Of a stretch of DNA of 64,000 nt, positions 23,258 to 34,124 are shown one piece after another. Position numbers and translations under genes: made by a program. Source of the stretch: Phytophthora quininea (lineage: Eukaryota; Oomycota; Peronosporomycetes; Peronosporales; Peronosporaceae). The stretch is taken from the NCBI GenBank assembly GCA_011947345.1, contig JAAVTG010000968.1:1-64000 (forward strand). The letters run 5' to 3'. The notes under the pieces are model-generated. The model had not been told where the DNA came from, made no database searches, and saw only the letters and a list, made by a program, of their open reading frames with translations. The stretch's first letter is position 1, and each line of letters opens with the position of its first letter.

Positions 23258-24787
23258 TCACCCGAGTTGCAATGGTCTTTGTCGCGCCAAAGCTGACTGC
23301 CGACCAAGGACTACTAGTGCTATCTCAAGCCTGGCGTCTTGCTCGAGGAAACAAGAAGCGTTTTGTGGAGATAAAGATGCTTCTTCAAAAGCACCACTGC
23401 TTTCGACTTCGTGATTTTCTTCTCCAGCGTTCGTAGAACTGGCCGATCCGTCGTCCTGGGCTTGCGCAGAGACTGTCGAGACTTGTGCATCGACTTGCAT
23501 CGGTCTTCTTTGAACTGCGCGGTGAGATTTATAAACCTAGTCCTCAACGATGGCCCCTTTTATTAAGACCAAACGCCGGGTTGTCGTGGCAGCGAGCAGC
23601 CACCTCATCAAATGCCTTCTGTGGTGTAGCAAATCCTCCGTTCTAGCATATGCTATGGCTCAGGCGGTCAGCCACTAAGTCAGCGAACTGTGTTTGGTAC
23701 ACAGTTGGTGAATGCGACTTAAGAGGACTCAGTGAGTAGGTCTTATCCGACTCAGCGAAGTCCAGTCGAGTCTGGCCAGACTTGGCGAAGGGTTGACCTC
23801 GACTTGGCGAGGGACTTGATCTCGACTTGGCGAGCCCAAGATCGTTGGCCACGAAGGGTCGCAAGGTGCAAAGAGCCGTTGTGGCAGAGGCCGCGGCAAG
23901 ATAGGAGTAGTAACGGACCATTTCATTGCATATTTGTATAGAAAGGATAGGAAACGGAAACCCCTTAGAGTTTCCACAGAAGACTACGACATAACTAACA
24001 GAGAAGAATTTTCCAAGTCCTAGACAAGTGCACACTCTTCCGGTAAGTCCCTGCACGGGCTGGATGTCGGCCGTCGTTCCCCGAGAGGCATTGCTTGTAG
24101 GGGAAGCGACTGGTAGCGCCAAGAGTTAAGGTCGGCCCAGGGAAGGGCATTTCTCGCTACCAGCGAAGACAAATCTCGCCAACTTGGCGAGTCGACGGGT
24201 CTCTAACCCAGAACGTCGTTAATCTTCTAGTCGGGCGTACGCTGCGCTCGGTGACCTGTAAAAGCGCTCGCGCGCCGACGTCCATCCTTTGATGTGAGGT
24301 CACAGGGTCGAGGAGCGGAGGCTACTAAGCTCAGGCAGGCCTCTGGAGAGATTGGTAGCTGGCGACTGCGAAGCAATTCCACCGCTGTCCCGGAAGGGCC
24401 GAATTGCGAAAGGACAACCCTAGCGCAGGCCACACAGAGTCGCCGACCTTAGACTCGGCGAATTTGTTGTATGTATTGCGAGGAAGCCAAACTTGACGAT
24501 TTTGTGTGTTCTCCAACACCACACTTCATGATCCCGTTAGTTGTTCCCACAGCAGATGTCCACGGGCGGACGGAGTTTACAGCCTTTATGAGAATCACAT
24601 CATCGATGGCAGCGACTTTCTTGCGAATAACACGTTTAGGTGCGGCGTACTGGTCCTGCGTGGTGGTGTCTGCTCGTTCAACAGTGCTTGAAGCGGCTGG
24701 GATGGTGTTGCCAGCTCGTCCAGCGGTGCTTCCAGTGGTTGGGACGTCCTCCGATGCCGGAGAGTTGTAGAAGGCGTTCGTGCTCAT
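23258..24787 (-). pseudogene. Myb-like gene of a PIF/Harbinger element, split by an LTR
   Basis: On the minus strand ATG 24787 opens a Ser/Thr-rich head, then AAIDDVILIKAVNSVRPW and GTTNGIMK. At that point an LTR intervenes (24523 down to about 23650). The gene resumes at 23637 with FATPQKAFDEVAARCHDNPAF and RTRFINLTAQFKEDRCKSMH, the standard continuation of oomycete Myb-like helper proteins. An acidic, helical tail follows. It corresponds to the minus-strand Myb-like gene of the element at 27051-29850, which also sits just inside its right end. Confidence 0.65.
23650..24523 (-). repeat. LTR copy inserted in Myb-like gene
   Basis: The minus strand starts TGTGGTGTTGGAGAAC and matches the segment starting at 53013 and, more distantly, 38457. 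The body contains GCAGGGACTTACCGGA and a tandem-like series of CTCGCCAAGTCGAG motifs near 23760-23860. The low-coordinate end is uncertain by about 15 bases and no target duplication could be fixed. With no internal domain it behaves as a solo LTR. Confidence 0.65.
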
Positions 24788-24925
24788 GACAGAATGAGCT
24801 ATCTGGAAGTGAAAGCCAGACGAAGCTTGCGAAATGCGTCTTATTCCACTTTTGAGTTAGCTTTCACCAAACGAAAAAGAGGCGGTAACGGCAGCTGAAA
24901 CTCAACTAAAAACACACTGCGAAAG

Positions 24926-24937
24926 GTCTCTAATGCA
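24926..24937 (-). repeat. Terminal repeat of a second PIF/Harbinger element
   Basis: GAAAGGTCTCT followed by AAT is identical to the right end of the complete element at 29850. It lies 140 bp outside the start of a minus-strand Myb-like gene, the same arrangement as there. To its right is PIF transposase sequence broken off at exactly this point. It is best read as one element inserted into another. Confidence 0.55.
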
Positions 24938-24940
24938 CAC

Positions 24941-26000
24941 TCCACCGCCATTCTTGTCCTCGAATGGAAATAGTTAAATCGTAGCTGCTCTTGTGTCAAC
25001 CCAGCTCATCGGCCTCGCTGAAAGGTGTCATGTGCGTGGGGAAAATTGCAGACCATGCGTCACCAAGAATGAGCGTGTCTACAGGCAAAACTTGTTCACG
25101 TGCGAGTCTAGCACAGACGCACGCCTCATCTTCTGGTCCGACCACGACCCGGGGCGAATCTCAGCACTTGTACAGCGCATTATGTCATTAACTGCACATT
25201 AAATGCTGGAAACATTTTGCGGCAGTAGTAACCTTCAAAGTCACCTGGGCGTCGTATTTCAACAAACGACCCCTCAATAGCGCCAAACAACACCCGGAAC
25301 TACTTCGCCCTATGCCTGGAACGCTTTCTCAATTCACTTCCAATCTTCTTCGAGCCTAGGCAATTGCACAAACTTGTGCAGTGATCTTCTTAAAGCATTG
25401 AGGAATATGTCAATCACGTCAATAGCCCATGACTTCGAAATTGCAAATGCCGCTGTTGTTTATCTATATCCCCACCACGCGAACCTAGATAACAGCAAGC
25501 ATGCTACCTTCTCCTCGAATGTGTGCTCCATCACGAAGTGATCCGGCTCGTATTCGTCTAGCTCATGCCTTAGAGCATCACAGAGGCGAACGAAGCCAGC
25601 TTGGCCATACCGGAGATTTTGTCTAAACCACTCGCCGTAATCGCGGCAACCTCCAGCAGTGTCAGTGTGAGGATATTCTCCTTCTCTTAGCTAAATGTCC
25701 AAACCGCAGCTATAGCTGCAGCCCCTATGGCATCACCGACCGCCGCAGTGACGCACTAGTCCAGTTCCATCCAATCTCTCCAAAGACGATCGACTGTAAA
25801 GAGAGATTGGTGATTTACTCCTTTCGACAAGACGATCAAAAACTAGGACAAACGTTTCCCCGATCAGGGCCTTAGCAAAAGGTGATTTTGAAATGACAGA
25901 TCTTAGATGCGACTGGTCTGTTAAGCGGTTGGAGGCGGCTGGGCTGGCGGTCCATTCGCAAAGTAAGGGCTGTCGATGACTAGGCTCCAGCAACAGCAAA
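24941..26000 (-). pseudogene. PIF/Harbinger DDE transposase relic
   Basis: Minus-strand pieces in several frames follow the DDE_4 order. HTFEEKVACLLSRFAWWGY and AFAISKSWAIDVI come first, then QLPRLEEDWK. A catalytic-site stretch VLFGAIEGSFVEIRRPGDF, where family members usually have GAIDG, leads to EGYYCRKMFPAFNVQ. ILGDA and MTPFSEADEL follow, then RFNYFHSRTRMAVECA, where the sequence breaks at the terminal repeat of another element. Numerous stops and frameshifts mark it as an old relic. Confidence 0.65.
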
Positions 26001-27047
26001 GGGTTCTATGGGTAGTCTTGTTTGTTGTGATTGTACAGTAATTAGGGAATGTCTTCGGTGCTGTGCAGGACGAATAGAAAAAATGCGAATGGTACTCTGT
26101 TGAGATCGAAGAGGTTTTGTGCAGAAACCAACTCATTCCTTGAGAGTATCTTTAGTCAAGATACAAGACAGCACAATAAAAGGAAAAATAACAACAAAAA
26201 TGATAGTATAGTGTGGTGCCAAGAAGTAGCTGTGTTGCAACGCTAACATTTTCACATCTGGGCTAGTTGCGTCAAATTTGGTCTTTGTTGGTGCTCACTG
26301 CTTGTTCAAGTCTTTCTCGTTTAGAAGCCATAGATGTGCGTTTTCTGCTGATATCTACAATTTTCCAATATCAAAGGCGTATCCAGCACGATATCCTTTC
26401 AAAATCATACTCTAATGTAAAAGGGCAGCATAAGCGAAAGCTGTGTTAAGTATAGAAAGCGAATAAAAATATTAATTTACATGTATGGCACATTGTGGAC
26501 TGTGATAGCATGCATACGTTAACCGCAGTGGAAAACCTTCACGAAACACGGTTAGATTGCTAGTTATTTTGCTGCAACGACTTCTTTTAGCACTACAGGA
26601 ATAATGTTTGGAATGTCGGGCAAAAAGAACAAGGTCCAATATAGGTGTCAGTAATTCGCAGAAGTACTGTCAATAACTCTATATCAGCAACAAATATGAA
26701 ATCATAAACTACTGCGTTCATGTTATTATAAAGTCCAGCATTTTTCTATATGTTTAGGATTTTCTGTTACTGGAGCGTCAACAGTGAGATTGGCTTGTTT
26801 AGCAAAGACTACATTTATATATAAATTTAGTGATTTAGCATCGTTAAGCAAAACTTTGGTCAAAGTTTGATATGTATTGTAATATTGAGGGGTCCGTTTA
26901 ATTTTATAGCATATTTGTGAAATATTCGTTAAATAATATTCGTATGTTTAATAAGTTTTGGAACCGAAGGCCATGCTAGTTTTTTCTAAATAAAACCGTG
27001 TGTTAATCGATTTGACTATTGGAGCGTATTTGCAACGCAGTCGATAC
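26001..27047. other. AT-rich stretch, no gene recognised
   Basis: Markedly AT-rich with only short frames and no motif. It separates two PIF/Harbinger units. Confidence 0.4.
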
Positions 27048-27189
27048 AATAGAGACCTTTCGAGCGCGATGTTGGAATCGGTTTGCTGGAACGTTTAGTA
27101 CATCTGTGCTACATGTATCCAACAACTTGCAATCAGCATTCGCCAGTTTTCTTTCGGACCGATCGAGATGTCGGAACGACTGTTCGGGG

Positions 27190-28520
27190 TCCGTCATCAT
27201 GTCACTGAGGACTCCGCCGTCATGCCCCGCATCTCGTCAAGAAGGAGGGAGCTTCCAGTCCCGTCCTGCGGCTTGCGAGGTTCATCCTAGCAGAGATCGA
27301 CTACGCTGAAGACGCCTGGTTGCGGCTCTTCCTAAGCGTCGAGAGACCACTGATACCAGGCGTGTGGTTCGACCCAGACGCGTGATCAGACGCAAATGCT
27401 CTCGAAGATTACAGGTTCACGTGCCCAGAGTTGAAGCAGCTCGTCTCGCTAATGAACATCCCCCACGTAGTCATCACAAATGCTGGTGATCGAGTTCTCG
27501 GCGTGGAAGCCCTAGCAATGCTTTGCTACCGACTTTCCTATCCTGGGAAGCTGTCGCGTATACGAAAGCAGTTCGGCCGCTCAGACTGCTCGTGCAGTCG
27601 AATCATCACGGACTTGTGTAGGTATCTTCAATTACACTAGCTACTGCTTTTCTAATCGTACTCTGTGTCGTTTCGTAGACTGCTTTTTAGATGAGGAGTG
27701 GCAAGACACGCTTTTCTTCAACGACCGCATCTACGCCGAAAACCACGACACTTACGTACAAGCCGTCACTAACAAGACAAACAGGGTCATGATCGAGTCT
27801 CTATGTTTATTGACGGTACCAAAGCGTTTATTTGCCGGCCGGGAAAACGAAAGAGGAGGATTCGTGCGATGCAGAATGCTCTTGATAGCATCCCAGTCGG
27901 AGACCGGGAAAACCTACAGAAGGTGTGCTATAGTGGCCACAAGCGGCGGCACTGCCTGAACTATCAAGGCGTCTGTGCCCCCGACGGTGCGTGTGGCTTG
28001 AAGACTTAACTATTTGCTATCTGCTAACGGTAGTTGTGATCGAAGGACTGTGTATATCATTTTTGGACCGATCGAAGGCCGATTACATGACGTGACCATG
28101 CTCACTAAAAGCATGTTGATGCCATATTTGTCTAGCCACCCCGTGCTGAAGGAACGTGGCATTTTGATCTATGGAGATCCAGCCTACGGCATCGATGACT
28201 TGCTTTGCAGCCCTTACATGGATACTCATGTGAGGAGTGCTGAGAAGAGGTTCAACGAAATCATGAGCAAAAGCAGAGTATCGGTGGAGTGGTTGTTCTC
28301 AATAATTAAGCAGAAGTGGACGTTCCTCGATTGGAATAAGAAGCACAAGATTTTACTGACCCCGGTTGGCCGAATGGTTCGCGTTGCAGTGCTATTGACT
28401 AATAATGCCTTGACTTGCATGCGCAATGGAAACCAAATCACCAATTATTTTGACTGCACGCCGCCCAACGTGATCGACTACTTCCGCAAGCCTCAGCACA
28501 TAAACTCCCTCCGTAATTAG
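27190..28520 (+). CDS. PIF/Harbinger transposase (DDE_4), spliced
   Basis: Reads ARFILAEIDYAEDAWLRLF, then TCPELKQLVSLMNIP and RVLGVEALAMLCYRL. An intron at 27618-27678 leads to CFLDEEWQDTLFFNDRIYAE. The catalytic residues are Asp in FIDGTKAF (27810), Asp in IYGDPAYG (28170) and Glu in SVEWLFSIIKQKW (28290). HDVTML follows a likely 47 nt intron at 27987-28033. Stop TAG 28518-28520. The start is unresolved. There is one in-frame TGA near 27382 (GAC GCG TGA, possibly a CGA to TGA transition) and a frame change near 27800. The catalytic triad is intact. Confidence 0.85.
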
Positions 28521-29582
28521 TCGCGTTTAGCTTGGATAATCTGCAGTAAGTTGGCTATAAGCTTTGTTCGCTCTTCGCGGTCTCGTTGGCGTTCTTCTCG
28601 TTCTTGGCGTCTCTCGACACGACCTCTTTCCCGTTCGGCCCATTCAACATCAAGTTCTCGCTCCCTCTATTTCAACTCAGCCTGTTGCATCTGCACAAGA
28701 TGTTCGAGAGCTTTTGCACGCTCGTATTTCATCTCTGCGGCCACACTGTTCCACTGCGACGCGAGCCGTTAATGCTGCTTTTTCGGACGGTCACCACCAC
28801 CACCTTGAGAAACTGTTTTTGCTTACCTAACTCAACTTGAGACACGGCTGCTGCACGAACAACTTCACCAGCTAGAACTTTTGCTCGCTCCGCTCCTGCT
28901 GCGTTCGCAGTTGCTATGTCTCTTGCTTTCTTGTGGTCGGCCACTTTTGAAGCCACATTGGTTATCAGAGTTACAAACCGGGTCTCGCGCTCATTCGTCC
29001 CGGATTTACTGGCAGACTTCTCTTCCCACTCGTAGTGCTTCGCCAACAGGGTCTCGAAGCGGGCATGGGCTGTCGTTCCTTTGATCTTCTCCATGAGAAA
29101 GTGGGGCTGTTGTTCAGCTTTTGAGCCAACTCTTGCCAGAACTTTCTGATCTCACCATGCTTCGCCATAAAAGGCATGTCCTAGTTGACCTGAATGAGAA
29201 GAAGATAATCTTCGTCGGGCCCAAATCTTTTCCGTAGCTTCTGTTCGGCCTTACTGAGAGTTGAGCCCCTAGCAGACGCAATGGACGAACCCGTATTCCG
29301 TGAATCGCCACCATTTTCGATGCCAGCATCGCCGCTATCGTCGATGTCACTGTCATCGTCGCGGGTGTAGTTGTAGTCGTCAGGAAATTGGCTGTAGCTG
29401 CCGCGACTCTGGTCCTCAGTATTCTCTGCGGCCTCCTCGGAATGGCGATCTTCTCTCTGCGCCAACAGCTCGCTCTCAGACCAGCTATCCTTAGAGCTAC
29501 TGCTGGACGCGTTGTTCGGGGACTCGGGCGACAGGACTCGTCTAGAAGCTGGCTTGGGTCGCAGCAAGTTAGACAGCACCAT
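28517..29582 (-). CDS. Myb-like helper protein of the PIF/Harbinger element
   Basis: ATG 29582 on minus. A Ser/acidic head (about 110 residues) is followed by the Myb-like domain: RFGPDEDYLLLIQVN, an in-frame TAG, DMPFMAKHGEIRKFWQELA, and after a one-base change EKIKGTTAHARFETLLAKHY. A long charged coiled coil follows, including AELK, another in-frame TAG, and RERERGRVERRQEREERQ-like sequence, ending in TAA (28519-28517). The helper is thought to bind the element ends or carry transposase to the nucleus. Its stop codon overlaps the transposase stop, so the two genes converge with a shared TTAG. Confidence 0.75.
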
Positions 29583-29853
29583 CCTGCTGTGTCGCTATGT
29601 CTGACAGGTGAGGTCTTCACGAACAGTCGTAGTAGGCCTCCAAGATACTATGGTTTGGCGTCCAATAGAAAATACGAGGTGAACAGGCTTTAGAGACTCC
29701 AGTATCCAACATGTTTGCCGGATACAAGAGCCCAAACGACGTTTTTCCGACAACGTTTGTTGGAACGGAGAAGCTGATTGATTAGTAAGCGGCCCTATCG
29801 ACGTTTGTTTTTGTGCACGGTGATTCTAACATCGCGCTCGAAAGGTCTCTAAT

Positions 29854-31390
29854 GTTTCGTGCGGTTGTGGATTTGTTTTACTTAATGTTGAATAGTTAGA
29901 GATCATACTGTCAAGAGTCTCTGCTACCACGAAACTGTATTTAGTTAATAATTTACCCTTTCGATATTGATAGTGCATAATTATCTATTGGCTACAGCTG
30001 TGAAAGCTTACAAGTAAAATTTGCTAATCTACATTTAAATTCAAGGTAACTGTACTTTACTAATTCTCTGGTAGATATAATTACCTGACGAACTTCGCTA
30101 TCCTAGTCTTAAAGGTAACATAGTTTACTGCCCTACTTCAGTCATCATCAATGAAAACAAGGGGACTGAACAGTTTATTCTTGAGCAGGATTAAAGTTTA
30201 AAAGCAAAGTATTTTACCTTTAATGTTAACTGCTGAGGTACTTTGGTGTGTTACTAGCAGAAATCGCTTATAAGTTCAAAGTTAAGCTTTGTGTGTTTGT
30301 TTAAAATATTGGAGATGTCCTTAACTAGGCGCTATATCAACCGTTGCCGCCTTTATCCATGAACAATCATCAGCATTTCTTCAGGAGTGTTCTTTATGCG
30401 TTGCTGTTTAAATACGATCTCATAATAGTGCCAAAGTAAATGAATTTTGAATCGTGCATAATGTCGACTTCAGCAATGTCGCCATCATCAACAGAATATC
30501 TGTGACGTCAACTACAGGATTTAGTATATTCTAGTACTGTTTTGACGTCCTTATCTTAGGGATTTAATTGCCAAACCACGTATGTCGTCTAAATTTGAAT
30601 AGAATTACTAGGATTTGCAACTACCACTGTCTTTTAAGTCTGAGACATCAAGACGGTAATATCGTACATAGCGTCTCATTATTTCTACGCTTAGTATTTG
30701 TCTTGATTTTTCAGACATCAGCAATTCGCTTAGTAAATATATAATATGCATCCTGTGCGCTGATTTTAAGAACAGATAGAGTGATATATGCGATTAAATT
30801 CAACACAGTATAAATAGGTAGATTTGAGACGCATCCCTTTCAAGCCCCCAACACTACTTTACAGAATCGAAGTTCATTCGTTTCAGCTTGGTTGACATAC
30901 CCTGCAGTGTAGTTGGCGGCATCCTAAGCTTTTCGATTAATTTTATGTTCGTATTTGCTCTCCAAGCGGCCAAAAGAACAGACGAATAGATATTGGTGTT
31001 TGTTTCTCGTCGACATAATTTAATCTAACCAATAACAATTCCCTCACTAGCTTCACTGACTTCGATATTAGTCTGCTCCTGAAGTTTATTTGAATATCCA
31101 AATCTACATTTATCTCCGCGTATTTTGCAATAAGAGTCAGAAGAGCGAACGTGTTGTTGAACGCAACAAGCACTGGAGGATAAATCACAATCACATTGTA
31201 GTGTGTCGGCTTTGGAGAACGTGCGGACAAAATATTTATGATTTTTGTCTCTCTGTAGTCGAAGTACTACATTGACCATTATTCAGCTCATTAGTTTTTA
31301 CTAGAAGAGACATGAGTTGCTAGTTTACTTCGCCCAAAATATTTTTGTAAGGTACAACATGTCGATGGGCATCATTCGTATTGTATTGTA
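29854..31390. other. AT-rich stretch, no gene recognised
   Basis: About 1.5 kb of AT-rich sequence with no convincing frame. Two overlapping minus-strand frames near 31000-31280 show no motif. Confidence 0.45.
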
Positions 31391-31399
31391 AACGCGTAT

Positions 31400-33540
31400 T
31401 GCGAGCCGTCTAGCCACCGTAGTGGTTCAACTTCCTCATGCGTTGCGATATCTCTCATGCTCTGTTATTTCCCTCCTCTCTCGGCCAGAGTCTGTCTATC
31501 AGTGCGTGGGCTAGTAGCCCATCGATGAGTTGTTTCCAACCGTTTCTATCTTGTGCGCAGGTACGGAGCAGGTAGAGGTCGGAGGCTCGTTGCAGTCTGT
31601 GTCTTGAGACTGAGGAAAGCGTCTGAAGGTCAAAGTCGAAAACCAAAGAAAGTGTGAGTTGTCGTTTGCCACGCCATGAGCCTTGATTACTGGATGTGAA
31701 GTGTCCATGAAGCAGTATGCCGGGACATTCATTGTTCGGCGTAGAATATGTCTAAAGTGTCTCTAGCGGTAGCAGAGTAGGACATAGCGGAGTGGGTCGG
31801 GTCCCGTCCTGTCGTAGAGCTTGTCATTAGATATCCAGTCTGGGTAGTGCACGCCGATCGCCTTCAAGAGCTGATGGCAGTAAAAAAACTTCGAGGCTGA
31901 CAAGATTAGCTAGCGTGAGCGCCCAGATGCCGCTGCTGTAAAGCAGAATTGGCAAGGCGTAGCGGTTGTAGAAGCGAAGTCGGGTCTCCTCAGAGGTTTT
32001 CAATGGCTGAAGCCAGATCTTCCACGGTCGGTAGAACGCTGCAGATGCGAGATTCTTGCGTCGAGATAGGTCTTCTGTGTCACCAAGTAGTGAGCATAAT
32101 TTGCGCGTGTTGCACCAAGCTTCGTGGGTCTTGCGTGAAATTCTTGTACTGCGGACTCTCGGGCTACGGAGGATCTCGGTAGTTCTGTCTTGGTGGTATT
32201 CATCTGCAGTGATCATTTTGCCAAATGGCGAGTGTTTGGGTTTCGATAAGAGCTGCAATTTCGAGTTGGCGGCAGACGAAGTCAGCGTCGTCGGCATACA
32301 CGATCATGTCTGCGAGTAGGTCGTGGTCGATGTCGAGTTGGCTGGTCAGGTCACGTAGAGCTGCATCTAAATACACAACAAAAAGAACTGGGGAAAGTGA
32401 GTCGCCTTGAAGGGTACCTGTGTTGCTCTAGAATGGCGAGAGCAGGGTGTTATTAATCCGAAGCGAGAGGCTCATCTCGCGGAGTAGGAGTCGAATTAGG
32501 TGCATCTCGTCGTTGTCCATGATTTCTTCGAGTACGGAGAGGGTTTGTCGCAGTTGACGGTGTCAAAAGTACGCGAGAGAAGGATCCCTAAACTGTGGAA
32601 CCATTCCTTGTATCGTAATGCCCGAGCTGCTATCCATCTGTGGGCCCATACTGCTTCGGCAGTACTGCGACTGATTCAGAACCCACTTTGATGTGGGGAC
32701 AGGAAGCGTTCGACCTTCGGCGAGATTCGATGAAGCACCACTAGCGATATCGCTTTGCGGATGCTGTTTAGTAGCCTGATGGGTTGGAGGCTGTCGCATT
32801 GACCAGCCGGCTTGTTTGGCTTAGGGAGTCCGAGCTGGATCCCGTCACCAGATGGATGTTGTCTCCAGTTGTAAGCCCATGGATGGTGATGTCGGCGAGA
32901 GGTTGAGCCAGAATTGTAGTTCCATATTTTAGTAGCTCGGCGGGAATGGCGTCTGGGCCCTCTGCGCGTCCATTGCGCAGGCGTTTGAAAGCGCGTTCGA
33001 GCTCGTCAGCTGTAATGGGGTTTTCCAGCGGGTGCTTGAGTCCGTCATTCGGGACGGGTTGTCGTTGCAAGTCGACGAATTGTTCTAGAAAATGTTGCTT
33101 GATCTTTTTACCGGTCGCTTTTAGGCTGAGAGTGTATTTTCTTTGGCTATCAAGTAACAAGGTTAGCGGTCAGCGTTTCTGCGAGAGAGCCCGGGTAGCC
33201 GTGAAGAGCAGAGCCGAGGGGTTCGACTTCTCCATGGCTGTTAGTTTCTCGCCGATATAAGTGTTCACAATTCCTTTGCTGCGTTATCGAATTTGATTGA
33301 GGATGGCGTTGCGTGGTCGACGAAGGGTCTTGACGTCTTGGGAATTGTCATTGTAGATGAGTAGGCGAAGACGCCGCTGTTCCTGGGACAGGTGGGCGAG
33401 CTCAGCGTCGGCTGTCTGGGCATGTAGAACGCGTGGTAGGTAGCCAGCGGTGTCCGCTGCTGCTTCTAGAGCCTTGTTCAACACAGCGTTCCATCGCTGA
33501 TTAGTCGTTTCATGATGGTGTGGCATTTCTCGATCCACTC
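31400..33540 (-). pseudogene. LINE (non-LTR retrotransposon) reverse transcriptase relic
   Basis: On the minus strand, in order: AELAHLSQEQRRLRLLIYND (33430), ITADELERAFKRLRNGRAEG with PDAIPAELLKYG (33000), GFRTSRSTADAVW (32680) and TLQGDSLSPVLFVVYLDAAL (32410). The active site YADDADFVCRQLE is at 32310. The thumb/connection RKNLASAAFYRPWKIWL and LRFYNRYALPILLYSSGIWA are at 32050-31920. The RT core order is complete but interrupted by many frameshifts and stops. No endonuclease domain is seen upstream. Confidence 0.85.
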
Positions 33541-33732
33541 ACCACGTCGTCTTGAACATTATACTGTTGTTTGGAGCGTTGGCAAGTTAAACCTACGTAC
33601 AAGACCATCTATTTGCCGTCTCTGGATCAGGTTTCGACAGAAAACTCAAACCCATGTACAACAAATTGGAGATCATGGTATCTCATTACACAAGCACAAT
33701 ATTCGGCTGGCTTATACGTGTGTAGTCTCTGC

Positions 33733-34121
33733 TCAACACCTTGCAGTGTATTCAATACTCCTTTTCCGTCTGGAAACAGCGTATAAAAACAAGTTTTGCA
33801 TCAACATGGTAGTTGTGTAATCGTTCATGACATCAGCTTTATTTTGAAGCTCGGCCGTAGAATACAACGTATGCCCTGTCGCTTTATTTGCCGCATTCAT
33901 TTTCTTCTCAGCTTCCATTTCCCCTTCAGCGTCGTCTGCTTGTAACTCGAACCGTTCTTTAACCCCAATACTGCTCTGGTGTGGTGGTGACTCGTTTGTG
34001 GCTGTAACATTTGGTTCACCATTCCTATCACCGTTTGATCGTCTACAGTATTGCCTGGACAAACGAGATCAGACAGACTACTAAAGTTAGTAGTTTTGAT
34101 ATTACTTGCCTTTTCTTCCAT
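33733..34121 (-). CDS. Unknown frame, possibly start of a retroelement gag
   Basis: ATG 34121 (MEEKASNIKTTNFSSLSD) continues after a frame change into a Lys/Glu/Asn-rich helical stretch ending at 33733. It is preceded (34130-34900, minus) by GC-rich non-coding DNA that could be an LTR. No motif proves this. It abuts the LINE relic. Confidence 0.25.
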
Positions 34122-34124
34122 TAC

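Larger units (their letters stand above)
27051..29850 (+). mobile_element. PIF/Harbinger element with terminal repeats and AAT duplications
   Basis: The left end AGAGACCTTTCGAGCGCGAT (27051 onward) matches the reverse complement of the right end (to 29850) over about 30 bases with one or two mismatches. AAT directly flanks both ends (27048-27050, 29851-29853), the 3 bp duplication size expected for this superfamily. It encodes a DDE transposase on plus and a Myb-like helper on minus, the canonical two-gene layout. Confidence 0.9.

Noticed and set aside
24926..24950. Reading AGAGACCTTTCG as transposase codons (ALETFRS)
   Set aside because: The same 11-12 bases followed by AAT form the end of the intact element at 29850, and a Myb-like gene lies at the matching distance inside. 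I prefer a terminal repeat.
30943..31279. Minus-strand short frames in the AT-rich stretch
   Set aside because: Two overlapping frames without motif or conserved composition; likely chance.
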